Below are positions 16,212-25,520 of a DNA stretch of 64,000 bases, one piece after another (positions within the stretch are counted from its first letter, which is position 1; every line of letters begins with the position of its first letter). The notes under the pieces were generated by a model. It saw only the letters and a program-made list of their open reading frames with translations, was not told where the DNA came from and did no database searches. This DNA comes from JADGHX01 sp963837755 (GTDB lineage: Bacteria > Pseudomonadota > Gammaproteobacteria > Steroidobacterales > Steroidobacteraceae), in the NCBI GenBank assembly GCA_963837755.1, contig CAWIOP010000002.1:620001-684000 (forward strand), read 5' to 3'. Made by a program: the position numbers and the translations under genes.

Positions 16212-19200
16212 TCAGACCGCGGCGAGCCGCACGGCTTCGTCGACGTCGACGGCCACGAGCCGCGACACGCCCGGCTCGTTCATCGTGACGCCGATGAGCT
16301 GCGAAGCCAGCTCCATCGTGGTCTTGTTGTGCGTGATGAAGATGAACTGCACGCGCTCGGACATCTCGCGAACGATGTCGCAGAAGCGGCCCACGTTGTG
16401 CTCGTCGAGCGGCGCGTCCACCTCGTCGAGCAGGCAGAACGGCGCCGGGTTCAGGTCGAAGATGGAGAACACGAGCGCCACGGCCGTGAGCGCCTTCTCA
16501 CCGCCCGACAGCTGGTGGATGGTGCTGTTCCGCTTGCCCGGCGGCCGCGCCATGATCGAAATGCCGGCCGTCACCACGTCTTCGCCCGCAAGCTCCAGAT
16601 AGGCGTGCCCGCCACCGAACAGGCGTGGGAATTTCTCCTGCAGCCCGGCGTTGATGCGGTTGAACGTCTCCTCGAAGCGCGTGCGCGTCTCTTTGTCGAT
16701 GCGCTTCATGGCCTCTTCGAGGGTGTCGAGCGCCGAGGTGAGGTCGGTGAACTGGCTGTCGAGGTAGTCCTTGCGCTCGGTCTGTTCCTTCAGCTCGTCG
16801 ATGGCGGCGAGGTTCACCTGGCCGAGCCGCTCGACGTCCGATTGAACGCCTTTCAGGTTTTCTTCCCAGACCAGCACGCTCGCATCCCCGGGCAGGCCGA
16901 GCTGGATTTCACCCAGCTCGAAGCGCGTGGCGGCGAACTGCTCCGCGATGGACTCGCGACGCACGCGCGTTTCCTGCGCGGCGAGCTTCGCGGCTTCCAT
17001 GGCCTCGCGCGCGGCCTGCACGCGCTGCTCGGCTTCGAGCCGCGACTCGTCGAGCTCGCGCAGTTCCGTTTCGGCGTCTTCCAGGACACGGCGGGCGTTG
17101 GACAGCTCGGCTTCCACTTCCAGGCGGCGCGCCAGCGCGTCGTCCAGGCGAACCTGCAGCTCTTCGATCGGCGCATCGCCGCCGGCCAGCTCTTTTTCGA
17201 GCTCCGACACGCGTTGCGTGAGCTGCGATCGCTGCTCCGTCATGCGCGCAAGCCCGATGCCCACCGAGTTTTCGGTGGACCGGCGGGATTCCATGCGGAT
17301 GAGCAGGTCGCGCGCGGCGAGCTGCGCCTGCTGCGCGGCCGCGCGGCGAGCGGCCACCGTCTCACGGCGCTCTTCGCGCTCGTATTCGAGATCGGGCCGG
17401 CGCGAATCGAGCTCGCCCAGCAAGGTGAGGCCGCGGTCGAGCTCGGCGCCGGCACGCGCCAGCGCTTCCTGCGCAACGCCGACTTCGCGCGCGACTTCCG
17501 TGGCCTCTTCTTCGAGACGGGCGCGGCGAAGCGATGACTCGTGCGCGCGGGCGCGCATGGCTTCGAGCTGGCGCAGAAGATCGTTGTGCTGGCGATGCGC
17601 GCCCTGGATGCCGGCCTGCGCGCTGTCGCGCTGGCGTTCCGCATCTGTGAGCGACTGACGCACGGTGCCGAGGTGCGACTCCATGCCCTTGACGCGCTCT
17701 TCGGCGACGTCGAATTCCGTGCGCAGCGACTTGAGACGATGCTCGCGCTCGATGATGCCGCTGTGGCGATCTTCGCCGCGGCTGATGCGCAGCCAGTTGC
17801 GGCCGAGCCATTCGCCCTGCCGGGTGATGATGGACTTGCCCGGCGGCAGCGAGCTGCGCGCGGCGAGCGCTTCGGCCAGCGTGTCGGCGGTGATGACGTC
17901 CGCCAGCGGGCTCACGACGGCCGCCGGCCCCTTCACTTTCGCGGCGAGGCTGCCGGGCTGCGAAAAGTCGGCCACTTCGCTTGGCTCGACGAGCGCGAGG
18001 CGGCCGCTGTTGAAGCCTTCGAGCGCGCCGGCCACTGCTTCGAGCCGATCCACGCAGACCGCTTCGAGATAGTCGCCGAGCGCGGTTTCGACCGCGCGCT
18101 CCCAGCCCTGTTCCACTTCGAGCGTCTGGCCGACGCGGGTGTTGCCGGCAAGCCCGCGGCCCGCGAGCCAGTCTGCCGCCTTGCCGGCCTGATGGCTGAG
18201 TGCGGCCTTCTGCAGGGCCTCCAGCGACATGAGCTCGGATCGCTTGCGCTCGCGATCGGTGCGCGTCTGCTCGAGCCGCGCTTCGACGGTGAGCTGCTCC
18301 GAGCGCAGGCTCTGCACCACTTCCAGGGCATGCGCCAGCGTATCTGCCAGCTCTTCGCTCGTGAGGCGCGCCTGCGCTTCGTTTTCCGCGAGAACGGCAA
18401 GCTGCTCATCCGGGCTTTGCGCGGCGAGCGTCTCGCGCTCCACGGCGAGGCGATCGGCCTGCGCCATAAAACGGCGCAACTGGTTTTCCAGCTGCTCGAT
18501 GCGCGCGCGCTCGACCTGCGTGGTCTGGTGTGCGGCGCCGAGTGAGCGATTGAAGTCTTCCCACGCCTGCTGCCACAGCTGCAGCGCCGCTTCCGCATCC
18601 GCGAACGCGGTGGCGGCGGACTCTTCCGTGAGCTGTGCGGTTTCCAGCTGCGGCTCGAGCTGCTCGATTTCTTTGCGCAGGTCGGCAAGCTGCTTCTCAT
18701 CGCGCTCGATATGCAGCGCGGTGTCGTTCAGCGTGCCGCGAGACTGCGCCAGATCGTTCTTCTGGCGCTCGCGAAGCTGCCGGGCGTGCTCGATGGTCTG
18801 CTCGGTGCGTGAGATCTCCGCGCCGATCTCGTAGTAGCGGGCCTGAACCGCCGAAACCTGTTCGCTCTGCTCGTTATGGAACGAGCGCTGCTTTTCGATG
18901 GCGGCTTCGGCAGCGCGCTGGTCGGCAAGCGCGGCCTGCATGGCGAGGTCGCACTCGCGCACGGCACTGTCGTGCACTTCGGTGCCACTGTCGAGCTCAC
19001 GCAGGCGAAGCGCGAGCACCTCGGCGGTGAGGCGGCGCTCCTGCTCCTTGAAGTTCTGGTAGCGGCGGGCGGTGGCGGCCTGGCGCTGCAGATGGCGAAT
19101 CTGTTTCTCGACTTCGTCGCGAACGTCCTGAAGCCGTTCGAGATTCTCGCGGGTGTCGCGGATGCGCGCCTCGGTTTCCCTGCGGCGCTCTTTATAACGG

Positions 19201-19712
19201 GAGATGCCGGCGGCCTCTTCCACGAAGGCACGCATGTCCTCGGGCTTGGACTCGATGACACGCGAGATCATGCCCTGCTCGATGATCGCGTAGCTGCGCG
19301 AGCCGAGGCCCGTGCCGAGGAACAGTTGCGTGATGTCCTTGCGGCGGCAGCGGATGCCGTTCAGGTAATAGGCGGAAGAGCCATCGCGCTCCACGAGGCG
19401 CTTGAGGGCGACCTCATTGTAATTGGCGTAAGCGCCCCCAATCTTGCCGTCCGAGTTATCGAAGACGAGCTCGACGGAAGCGCCGCCCACGGGCTTGCGC
19501 GACGTGGAGCCGTTGAAGATGACGTCGGCCATCGAGTCCCCGCGCAGATGCTTGGCGGACAACTCGCCCATGACCCAGCGAACGGCGTCGATGACGTTCG
19601 ACTTGCCGCACCCGTTCGGGCCGACGATGCCGGACAGATTGCTGGGAAAGGTGACGTGGGTAGGATCGACGAAAGACTTGAAACCGGCGAGCTTGATCTT
19701 TGTCAGCCGCAT
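16212..19712 (-). CDS. smc: Chromosome segregation ATPase SMC
   Basis: Condensin ATPase of 1166 residues. The N-terminal head has Walker A in GPNGCGKSNVIDAVRW and the arginine-containing ELSAKHLRGDSMADVIFNGS. Two long coiled coils (about 170-490 and 660-1000) surround a hinge near 510-650 with GLAGNTRVGQTLEVEQGWE. The C-terminal head has signature HQLSGGEKALTAVALVFSIF and Walker B PFCLLDEVDAPLDEHNVGRF. It acts with ScpA and ScpB, encoded at 5533-7913. The frame is intact over 3.5 kb. The ATG at 19712 lies about 15 bases beyond a terminator-like hairpin that is shared with the scpA leader. Confidence 0.97.
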   Translation of the reverse strand: MRLTKIKLAGFKSFVDPTHVTFPSNLSGIVGPNGCGKSNVIDAVRWVMGELSAKHLRGDSMADVIFNGSTSRKPVGGASVELVFDNSDGKIGGAYANYNEVALKRLVERDGSSAYYLNGIRCRRKDITQLFLGTGLGSRSYAIIEQGMISRVIESKPEDMRAFVEEAAGISRYKERRRETEARIRDTRENLERLQDVRDEVEKQIRHLQRQAATARRYQNFKEQERRLTAEVLALRLRELDSGTEVHDSAVRECDLAMQAALADQRAAEAAIEKQRSFHNEQSEQVSAVQARYYEIGAEISRTEQTIEHARQLRERQKNDLAQSRGTLNDTALHIERDEKQLADLRKEIEQLEPQLETAQLTEESAATAFADAEAALQLWQQAWEDFNRSLGAAHQTTQVERARIEQLENQLRRFMAQADRLAVERETLAAQSPDEQLAVLAENEAQARLTSEELADTLAHALEVVQSLRSEQLTVEARLEQTRTDRERKRSELMSLEALQKAALSHQAGKAADWLAGRGLAGNTRVGQTLEVEQGWERAVETALGDYLEAVCVDRLEAVAGALEGFNSGRLALVEPSEVADFSQPGSLAAKVKGPAAVVSPLADVITADTLAEALAARSSLPPGKSIITRQGEWLGRNWLRISRGEDRHSGIIEREHRLKSLRTEFDVAEERVKGMESHLGTVRQSLTDAERQRDSAQAGIQGAHRQHNDLLRQLEAMRARAHESSLRRARLEEEATEVAREVGVAQEALARAGAELDRGLTLLGELDSRRPDLEYEREERRETVAARRAAAQQAQLAARDLLIRMESRRSTENSVGIGLARMTEQRSQLTQRVSELEKELAGGDAPIEELQVRLDDALARRLEVEAELSNARRVLEDAETELRELDESRLEAEQRVQAAREAMEAAKLAAQETRVRRESIAEQFAATRFELGEIQLGLPGDASVLVWEENLKGVQSDVERLGQVNLAAIDELKEQTERKDYLDSQFTDLTSALDTLEEAMKRIDKETRTRFEETFNRINAGLQEKFPRLFGGGHAYLELAGEDVVTAGISIMARPPGKRNSTIHQLSGGEKALTAVALVFSIFDLNPAPFCLLDEVDAPLDEHNVGRFCDIVREMSERVQFIFITHNKTTMELASQLIGVTMNEPGVSRLVAVDVDEAVRLAAV

Positions 19713-19724
19713 ACTCTGTTCACT

Positions 19725-19812
19725 GGAAAAAAGTCGCCTTTGGCGCTTTTTTCGGACTGTGGCTCCGTTGACAGCGGCAAAAGACGTGGCTTTTGCCGCC
19801 TGCGTGGTCGCG
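19725..19812 (+). repeat. Two-hairpin intergenic repeat, copy 2 (smc leader)
   Basis: Hairpin 1 (19727-19752) pairs AAAAAAG.CGCC with GGCGCTTTTTT; hairpin 2 (19774-19799) is GCGGCAAAAG, six-base loop, CTTTTGCCGC. Compared with the copy at 7940-8026 the hairpin-1 stem changes from CACC/GGTG to CGCC/GGCG, which keeps pairing. The segment between the two hairpins is also conserved. The remaining intergenic sequence to queF (19813-19925) shows nothing else I can name. Confidence 0.85.
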
Positions 19813-19925
19813 TTGCTACGCCCGAACTCAGCGTCACTTCGTTGCTAGGGTCACGAGTAGGCCCGGTCGTATCGTTGCCGGGCACGTGGGCGCGCGGCGG
19901 CGGTGCGTAGTGTAAGGTAATTGTC

Positions 19926-20345
19926 ATGTCAGCAACACCCAAAGCGTTGAACCCGGATGCCGGCGGGCCATCGAGTGAATTGGTGACTTTTCCCAATCCA
20001 GCGCCCGAGCGCGACTACACCATTCGCATGACGCTGCCGGAATTCACGTGCCTGTGTCCGGTGACCGGGCAGCCTGACTTCGCCACGCTCGAACTGGAAT
20101 ACGTGCCGGACCGCTTGTGCGTGGAATTGAAGTCGCTGAAGCTCTACATCTGGTCGTTTCGCGACCGGGGCACGTTTCACGAGGCGGTGACGAACGAGAT
20201 CATCGATCGCCTCGCGGGCGCCACGAGCCCCCGTTTCATGCGTCTGACCGCGCGCTTCAACGTTCGCGGCGGAATCTACACAACGGTAGTGGCCGAACGC
20301 CGGCGAAACGGCTGGCAGCCCGCCGCGGCCGTGGCGCTGCAATAA
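19926..20345 (+). CDS. queF: NADPH-dependent 7-cyano-7-deazaguanine reductase QueF (short type)
   Basis: Protein of 139 residues reducing preQ0 to preQ1 in queuosine synthesis. The nucleophilic cysteine is in PEFTCLCPVTGQPDFAT and the QueF motif region reads CVELKSLKLYIWSFRDRGTF, followed by FHEAVTNEIIDRL. The length fits the unimodular YkvM type rather than the long E. coli type. The ATG at 19926 follows AAGG at a short distance. It stands alone, divergent from smc. Confidence 0.95.
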   Translation: MSATPKALNPDAGGPSSELVTFPNPAPERDYTIRMTLPEFTCLCPVTGQPDFATLELEYVPDRLCVELKSLKLYIWSFRDRGTFHEAVTNEIIDRLAGATSPRFMRLTARFNVRGGIYTTVVAERRRNGWQPAAAVALQ

Positions 20346-20437
20346 GTCGCGGAATTTCCGAAACCCCGGCCCCGGCGAGGCGGTCCTGCGCCTGCGACGA
20401 CCGTAACGGCCCTGATTATCGAGGCATTTTTTCCCCG

Positions 20438-20465
20438 TTTACATGCAGAAGTCGGCCGGTATAAT
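20438..20465 (+). promoter_or_regulatory. Sigma-70-type promoter for dksA
   Basis: TTTACA (20438-20443), 16-bp spacer, TATAAT (20460-20465), ending about 40 bases before the dksA ATG. Both hexamers are close to consensus. Confidence 0.65.
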
Positions 20466-20506
20466 CCCGCGTCCTTCACAAGCCAGATGCTTTTGAGGAG
20501 CGACAG

Positions 20507-21319
20507 ATGCCGGCCAAACGTTCCGTGTCCAAGTCTGCCAAGGCCAAGAAGCCGGCGGCAAGGCCGGTCGCGCGCAAGGCCGAAGCTCGTCGGCCCGTCG
20601 AGCGACCCAGGTCCGCCGCGAGCACCGCACCCGTGAGGAAACCTGTACCCGTGTCACCTGCTCCGAAGAAAGCTCCCAGCGCCCGTTCCGCCTCTGCCAC
20701 CACTGGAAACGAAAAGCCCGTCAGCCCCGGTCGAGTCGTCGAGAACGCCGCCGTCGCGGCGGCAGCCTCCGCACCTCCTGCGCCCGTGAAAACGCCAGCG
20801 CCGGCCCCGATCCGCGTCAGCGCGAGCGCCAGCGCCCACAACAATTCGGATGACGACGCAGAAAGCTTCGAGCCAGGCAGCCTGCTAGCCGGCCCGCGTA
20901 ACGTTCAGCCGTACATCGCCAAGCGTGGCGAGCAGTACATGAACAAGGAGCAGCTGGAGCACTTCCGGCAGATCCTCACGTCCTGGAAGCGCGATCTCAT
21001 GGAAGAAGTCGACCGCACCGTCTCGCACATGAAGGACGAAGCGGCCAACTTCCCCGACCCGAACGACCGTGCCACGCAGGAAGAGGAATTCAGCCTCGAG
21101 CTGCGCACGCGCGATCGCGAACGTAAGCTCATTCGCAAAATCGACGAGGCGCTGAAACGAACCGAGGACGGCTCCTACGGCTACTGCCTCGAGACCGGCG
21201 AAGAAATCGGTGTCAAGCGGCTCGAAGCCCGCCCCGTCGCCACACTCACCATCGAGGCGCAGGAACGCCGCGAGCGCCGTGAGCGCCAGTACGGCGACCG
21301 GGACGACCGCTACCGATAA
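20507..21319 (+). CDS. dksA: DksA-type RNA polymerase regulator with long N-terminal extension
   Basis: Protein of 270 residues. The last 130 or so are DksA: a coiled coil (MNKEQLEHFRQILTSWKRDL onward), the tip acidic pair in FPDPNDRATQEEEFSLELRT, and the globular domain YGYCLETGEEIGVKRLEARP followed by TLTIEAQERRERR. Only one of the four zinc cysteines of E. coli DksA remains, as in other zinc-independent forms. Residues 1-110 are a Lys/Ala/Pro/Arg-rich basic, disordered extension not found in E. coli DksA. DksA binds the RNA polymerase secondary channel and, with ppGpp, resets rRNA and amino-acid promoters. GAGGAGCGACAG precedes the ATG. The gluQRS start overlaps its 3' end. Confidence 0.93.
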   Translation: MPAKRSVSKSAKAKKPAARPVARKAEARRPVERPRSAASTAPVRKPVPVSPAPKKAPSARSASATTGNEKPVSPGRVVENAAVAAAASAPPAPVKTPAPAPIRVSASASAHNNSDDDAESFEPGSLLAGPRNVQPYIAKRGEQYMNKEQLEHFRQILTSWKRDLMEEVDRTVSHMKDEAANFPDPNDRATQEEEFSLELRTRDRERKLIRKIDEALKRTEDGSYGYCLETGEEIGVKRLEARPVATLTIEAQERRERRERQYGDRDDRYR

Positions 21320-22226
21320 GCCGCCGCGCGGCGCGCCGCCAGACCGGCCGGGATACGTCGGCCGGTTTGCGCCTTCTCCTACGGGGTCGCTGCACCTCGG
21401 GTCGCTGGTTGCGGCCCTGGGCAGCTATCTCGACGCCCGCCATCACGGCGGGCGCTGGCTGCTGCGCATCGAAGACCTGGACACGCCGCGCGTGGTGCCG
21501 GGCTGCGCGGACACCATCCTTCGCACCCTGGAGGCTTTCGGGCTCACCTGGGATGGGAAAGTCACCTGGCAGAGCCGCCATCTGGATCACTACCGGGCGG
21601 CCGCCGCGGACCTGACGGCACGCGGTTTCACCTTCGAATGCGGTTGCCCGCGCCGGCTCCATGTCGAGAACGAAGAACGGGGATATCCGGGAACCTGCAG
21701 GGACAAACCGCCGAAAACCACGAGCACCGCCACTCGATTTCGCATCGATGACGGCGTGGTCGTCATTCAAGACCAATTCCAGGGTCGCTGCGAGTTGCCG
21801 GTAGGCACGATGGGCGACGTGGTGATCCGCCGCCGGGATGGCATCTTCGCGTATCAACTTGCGGTAACGGTGGATGACGCCCGCCAGGGCATAACCGATG
21901 TGGTCAGGGGCGCGGACCTGCTGAGCAGCACCGCCTGGCAGGTCTGTCTACAGCGCGCAATGAATGTCATTTCACCGGCCTACGCTCACCTGCCGCTCAT
22001 CGTCGAGCCCGACGGCGCCAAGCTTGCCAAGTCTCGACGCTCCATCGCGCTCGATCCGGCGCGGGCCACCCCGTTGTTGCTTTCTGCACTCAACCTGCTC
22101 GGCCAGGCGCATCCGTCCGGACTTGAATTCGAGGCGCCGGAGTCGGTACTCGGCTGGGGCATTGAACACTGGAACCCCCGCGTGTTTTTTGGTACGCGCT
22201 CCATCGCGGTGCCCCGCCCAGGCTGA
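21279..22226 (+). CDS. gluQ: Glutamyl-Q tRNA(Asp) synthetase GluQRS
   Basis: Truncated glutamyl-tRNA synthetase paralogue that attaches glutamate to queuosine in tRNA-Asp. The HIGH-type motif is in GRFAPSPTGSLHLGSLVAAL, zinc ligands are in FECGCPRRL and YPGTC, and the KMSKS counterpart is KLAKSRRSIAL. No anticodon-binding domain follows, as expected. The GTG at 21279 is my choice and gives a 41-base overlap with dksA; an in-frame ATG at 21210 would lie deeper in dksA and is less likely. dksA-gluQRS is a common gammaproteobacterial pair, and queF nearby acts on the same modified nucleoside. Confidence 0.92.
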   Translation: MSASTATGTTATDKPPRGAPPDRPGYVGRFAPSPTGSLHLGSLVAALGSYLDARHHGGRWLLRIEDLDTPRVVPGCADTILRTLEAFGLTWDGKVTWQSRHLDHYRAAAADLTARGFTFECGCPRRLHVENEERGYPGTCRDKPPKTTSTATRFRIDDGVVVIQDQFQGRCELPVGTMGDVVIRRRDGIFAYQLAVTVDDARQGITDVVRGADLLSSTAWQVCLQRAMNVISPAYAHLPLIVEPDGAKLAKSRRSIALDPARATPLLLSALNLLGQAHPSGLEFEAPESVLGWGIEHWNPRVFFGTRSIAVPRPG

Positions 22227-22348
22227 AATCTTCACAGGAAAAGTGCGTTTTCGTTTGGTTCGCCGCGATTGTTGTATTAGGGTATGCACTTCAGCCGACC
22301 CTGACGCTTCTGGATTAGGAACGTCCATTAATTGGTACAGGGGGTGCA

Positions 22349-22849
22349 ATGAGCGATCCGCGGGTAATCAAGAAGTATCCGAACCGACGGCTTTACGACA
22401 CCGTTGAGAGCAGGTACATCACGCTGGCGGACGTCCGCAAACTCGTGGTCGACCGCATCGACTTCGTGGTCATCGACAAGAAGAGCCAGAACGACATCAC
22501 GCGCAGCATCCTGTTGCAGGTGATTGCTGATCAGGAGCATTCCGGCGAGCCCGTGATGAGTCGCGACTTCCTGTCGCACATCATCCGGACCTATGGAGGC
22601 TCACTGCACGGCATGATCGGCAGCTACCTGGAGCAGAGCGTGAAGCTGTTCGTCGCCCAGCAGCGCGAGATGCGCGAGCGGGGCAAGACCTTCGCGCCGA
22701 ACGACAACGAAGCGGTCACCGGGCTTGCGAACCGTAACTACCAGCGCTGGAAGTCGGTTCAGGATGAGATTTACAGCACACTCGTGCGGGCAGCCGGCCG
22801 CGGCGCCGACGAGGAAGAGCTCGCGAACGCAGCCCGTTCGCGCCAGTGA
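22349..22849 (+). CDS. phaR: Polyhydroxyalkanoate synthesis repressor PhaR
   Basis: DNA- and PHA-binding regulator of 166 residues. The N-terminal PHB/PHA accumulation regulator domain has VIKKYPNRRLYDTVESRYIT and LADVRKLVVDRIDFVVIDKK; ITRSILLQVIADQE starts the next conserved segment. PhaR represses phasin and its own gene and is released by PHA granules. No pha gene is nearby. AGGGGGTGCA lies directly before the ATG. A strong hairpin terminator follows. The 122 bp before it contain TTGTATTAGGGTATGC but no promoter I would assign firmly. Confidence 0.92.
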   Translation: MSDPRVIKKYPNRRLYDTVESRYITLADVRKLVVDRIDFVVIDKKSQNDITRSILLQVIADQEHSGEPVMSRDFLSHIIRTYGGSLHGMIGSYLEQSVKLFVAQQREMRERGKTFAPNDNEAVTGLANRNYQRWKSVQDEIYSTLVRAAGRGADEEELANAARSRQ

Positions 22850-22873
22850 AGGTCATATGAACTGAAGGGACCG

Positions 22874-22910
22874 GGACCCGCGCCTTACCGAAGGCGCGGG
22901 TCCGGTTGTT
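22874..22910 (+). terminator. Intrinsic terminator of phaR
   Basis: A perfect 13-bp stem GGACCCGCGCCTT/AAGGCGCGGGTCC with a four-base loop, followed by GGTTGTTTC. It lies between convergent phaR and pnp. Confidence 0.65.
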
Positions 22911-22959
22911 TCATGCCCGGGCGTTGCGCACGCCCGCACGTCCCGGCCGCAGGCGGCGA

Positions 22960-25047
22960 CTATTCGACTTCGATGCTGCGCATGGAGAGGCGCACGCGGC
23001 CCTGGCGATCCACTTCCAGCACCTTCACGCGCACCACATCGCCTTCCTTCAGCTTGTCGCTGACGCGCTCGACGCGCTCGTCGGAGATCTGCGAGATGTG
23101 CACGAGGCCGTCGCGGCCCGGCAAAATGGTCACGAACGCGCCGAAGTCCATGAGGCGCGCCACCTTGCCTTCGTAGACGCGGCCCACTTCGACGTCGGCC
23201 GTGATGAGCTCGATGCGACGCTGCGCTTCGCGGCCGGCGGCGCCGCTCACGGAAGCGATCTTCACGGTGCCATCGTTCTCGATGTCGATGGTGGTGCCGG
23301 TCTCTTCGGTGATCTGGCGGATGACCGCGCCACCCTTGCCGATGACGTCGCGGATCTTCTCCGAGTCGATCTTCATGGTGATGATCGAAGGCGCCCACTC
23401 GGACATCTTCTCGCGCGAGGTGCTGATGACCTTGTTCATCTCGCCGAGGATGTGCAGGCGGCCTTCGCGCGCCTGGTCGAGGGCCACGCGCATGATCTCG
23501 GGCGTGACGCCTTCGACCTTGATGTCCATCTGCAGCGCCGTGACGCCATCTTTGGTGCCCGCGACCTTGAAATCCATGTCGCCCAGGTGATCTTCGTCAC
23601 CCAGGATGTCGGTGAGCACCTTGAAGCGGTTGCCTTCGAGCACGAGCCCCATGGCAACGCCCGCCACGGGCGACTTGATGGGCACGCCGGCATCCATCAG
23701 CGACAGGCAGGTGCCGCAGACGCTCGCCATGCTGCTCGAGCCGTTCGACTCGAGAATTTCCGAGACCACGCGGATGACGTACGGGAATGTCGCCATGTCG
23801 GGCATCACGGCCTTGATGCCGCGCCGGGCCAGGTTGCCGTGGCCGATTTCGCGGCGCTTCGGCGAGCCCATCATGCCCGTCTCACCCACCGAGAACGGAG
23901 GGAAGTTGTAATGGAGCATGAACGGCTCGCGGCGCTCGCCTTCGAGCGCGTCGATGATCTGCGCGTCGCGGCCGGTGCCCAGCGTGGTGACCACGAGGGC
24001 CTGCGTCTCGCCGCGCGTGAACAGCGCGGAGCCGTGGGTGCGCGGCAGCACGCCCACCTTCACGGTGATCGGGCGAACGGTCTTGTGATCGCGGCCGTCG
24101 ATACGCGGCTCGCCGTTCAGCATGCGCTGGCGAACGATGTTGCTCTCGAGCTTGAAGAGCGCGGTGTCGACCTGCTCTTTCGTGAACTTCGGCGCGTCGC
24201 CCCCGGCGAGCTGCGCCATCGTCGTCGCCTTGATCTCGCTGAGGCTGCGCGACGCGGGCCTTCTTGTCGGTGGTCGAGTAGGCCTCCGACAGGGCGGCCT
24301 GCGCATGCAACGCCAGGGCGCTGGTGAGCTCGGCGTTGTCGACGGGCGCCTGCCAGTCCCAGCGCGGCTTGCCGGCCTGCTTCACGAGCTCGTTGACGGC
24401 CTCGATGGCCACCTGCATCTGCTGGTGGCCGAACACCACCGCGCCCAGCATCACGTCTTCGGAGAGGCCCTTCGCCTCGGACTCCACCATCAGTACGGCG
24501 GCTTCAGTGCCCGCGACGACGAGGTGCAGGTCCGACTCGGCGAGCTGCTTCGCGTCGGGTTGAGCAGGTACTGGCCATTCTTCCAGCCGACGCGCGCGGC
24601 GCCGAGGGTGCTGCTGAACGGCAGGCCGGAGAGTGCGAGCGCGGCGGAAGCGCCGAGCAGCGACGGGATGTCCGCATCGATCTCGGGATCGAGCGAGACG
24701 ACCGTGGCGACGACCTGCACGTCGTTGTAGAAACCGTCCGGGAACAGCGGACGGATCGGCCGATCGATGAGGCGCGAGGTGAGCGTCTCTTTCTCGGTGG
24801 GCCGGCCTTCACGCTTGAAGAAGCCGCCGGGAATGCGGCCCGCGGCGTAAGTCTTCTCGATGTAGTTCACCGTGAGCGGCAGGAAGTCGCGCCCGGGGGC
24901 GGCTTCCTTCTTCGCGCAGGCGGTGACGAGAACCACGGTGTCGCCCATCGAAACGCGCACGGAGGCCTCGGCCTGCCGCGCCAGCTCGCCGGTATCGATG
25001 GTGACCGAGTGCGGGCCGTAGGGAAAAGATTGAGTAACAGCGCTCAC
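22960..25047 (-). pseudogene. pnp: Polynucleotide phosphorylase, reading frame broken twice
   Basis: 3'-to-5' phosphorolytic exoribonuclease. The protein is recognisable end to end but lies in three frames. The first RNase PH domain runs from GTG 25047 (SFPYGPHSVTIDTGELARQA) to about 24556; the second frame, starting LMVESEAKGLSEDVMLGAVV, runs to about 24258; the third has SLSEIKATTMAQL, the second RNase PH domain (GVLPRTHGSALFTRGETQAL), KH (DVIGKGGAVIRQITEETGTT) and S1 domains. Each break is restored by changing a single base. The gene lies after rpsO as in E. coli. A real double knockout of pnp is possible, but sequence error is at least as likely. GAGGA precedes the start. Confidence 0.85.
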
Positions 25048-25112
25048 GCTACATATCCTCGAAATTGAGAGCTTTGGCTCGAAACGAAAGCTCAGTGGAA
25101 GAAAACCCAGCG

Positions 25113-25148
25113 CGAAAACACAAAGGCCGCGTTTTGTGGCGCGGCCTT
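25113..25148 (-). terminator. rpsO-pnp intergenic terminator
   Basis: On the - strand AAGGCCGCG, an eight-base loop, CGCGGCCTT, then TTGTGTTTT. Its position nine bases after the rpsO stop matches the partial terminator between rpsO and pnp in E. coli. Confidence 0.7.
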
Positions 25149-25156
25149 GGGTGAAT

Positions 25157-25426
25157 TCAGCGGCGGAGGCCCAGTCGCTCGACGAGCTCCTGGTACTTCT
25201 GCGGTTGGGTGGACTTGAGGTAGTCGAGGAGTCCGCGACGCTGGTTGACGAGCTTCACGAGCCCCCGGCGCGAGGAGTGATCGCGCTTGTGGGCGGTGAA
25301 ATGCTCACCCAGGCCATTGATACGTTCGGACAAGAGCGCGATCTGCACTTCGGGAGACCCGGTGTCCGAGGTCCCGCGGCGGTACTGCTCAATGATCCCG
25401 CCCTTTTTTTCAGTGGTTAACGACAT
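25157..25426 (-). CDS. rpsO: 30S ribosomal protein S15
   Basis: Protein of 89 residues that binds the central domain of 16S rRNA and contacts 23S rRNA in bridge B4. Conserved segments: QYRRGTSDTGSPEVQIALLS, ERINGLGEHFTAHKRDHSSR, RGLVKLVNQRRGLLDYLKST. The length is that of the family. The ATG at 25426 has AGGAA upstream. It has its own promoter and a terminator before pnp. Confidence 0.98.
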   Translation of the reverse strand: MSLTTEKKGGIIEQYRRGTSDTGSPEVQIALLSERINGLGEHFTAHKRDHSSRRGLVKLVNQRRGLLDYLKSTQPQKYQELVERLGLRR

Positions 25427-25479
25427 TGCGCCAAAGATTCCTAATAGCTTGTCTTGACAGCCCTTTTACGAGGCGCGCG

Positions 25480-25508
25480 ATTCTACCCGCGCACCATGGC
25501 CGCCACAA
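25480..25508 (-). promoter_or_regulatory. Promoter for rpsO
   Basis: On the - strand TTGTGG, a 17-bp spacer and TAGAAT, placed between the truB stop and the rpsO start with a leader of about 45 bases. Confidence 0.5.
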
Positions 25509-25520
25509 CTGGCGGCCACA

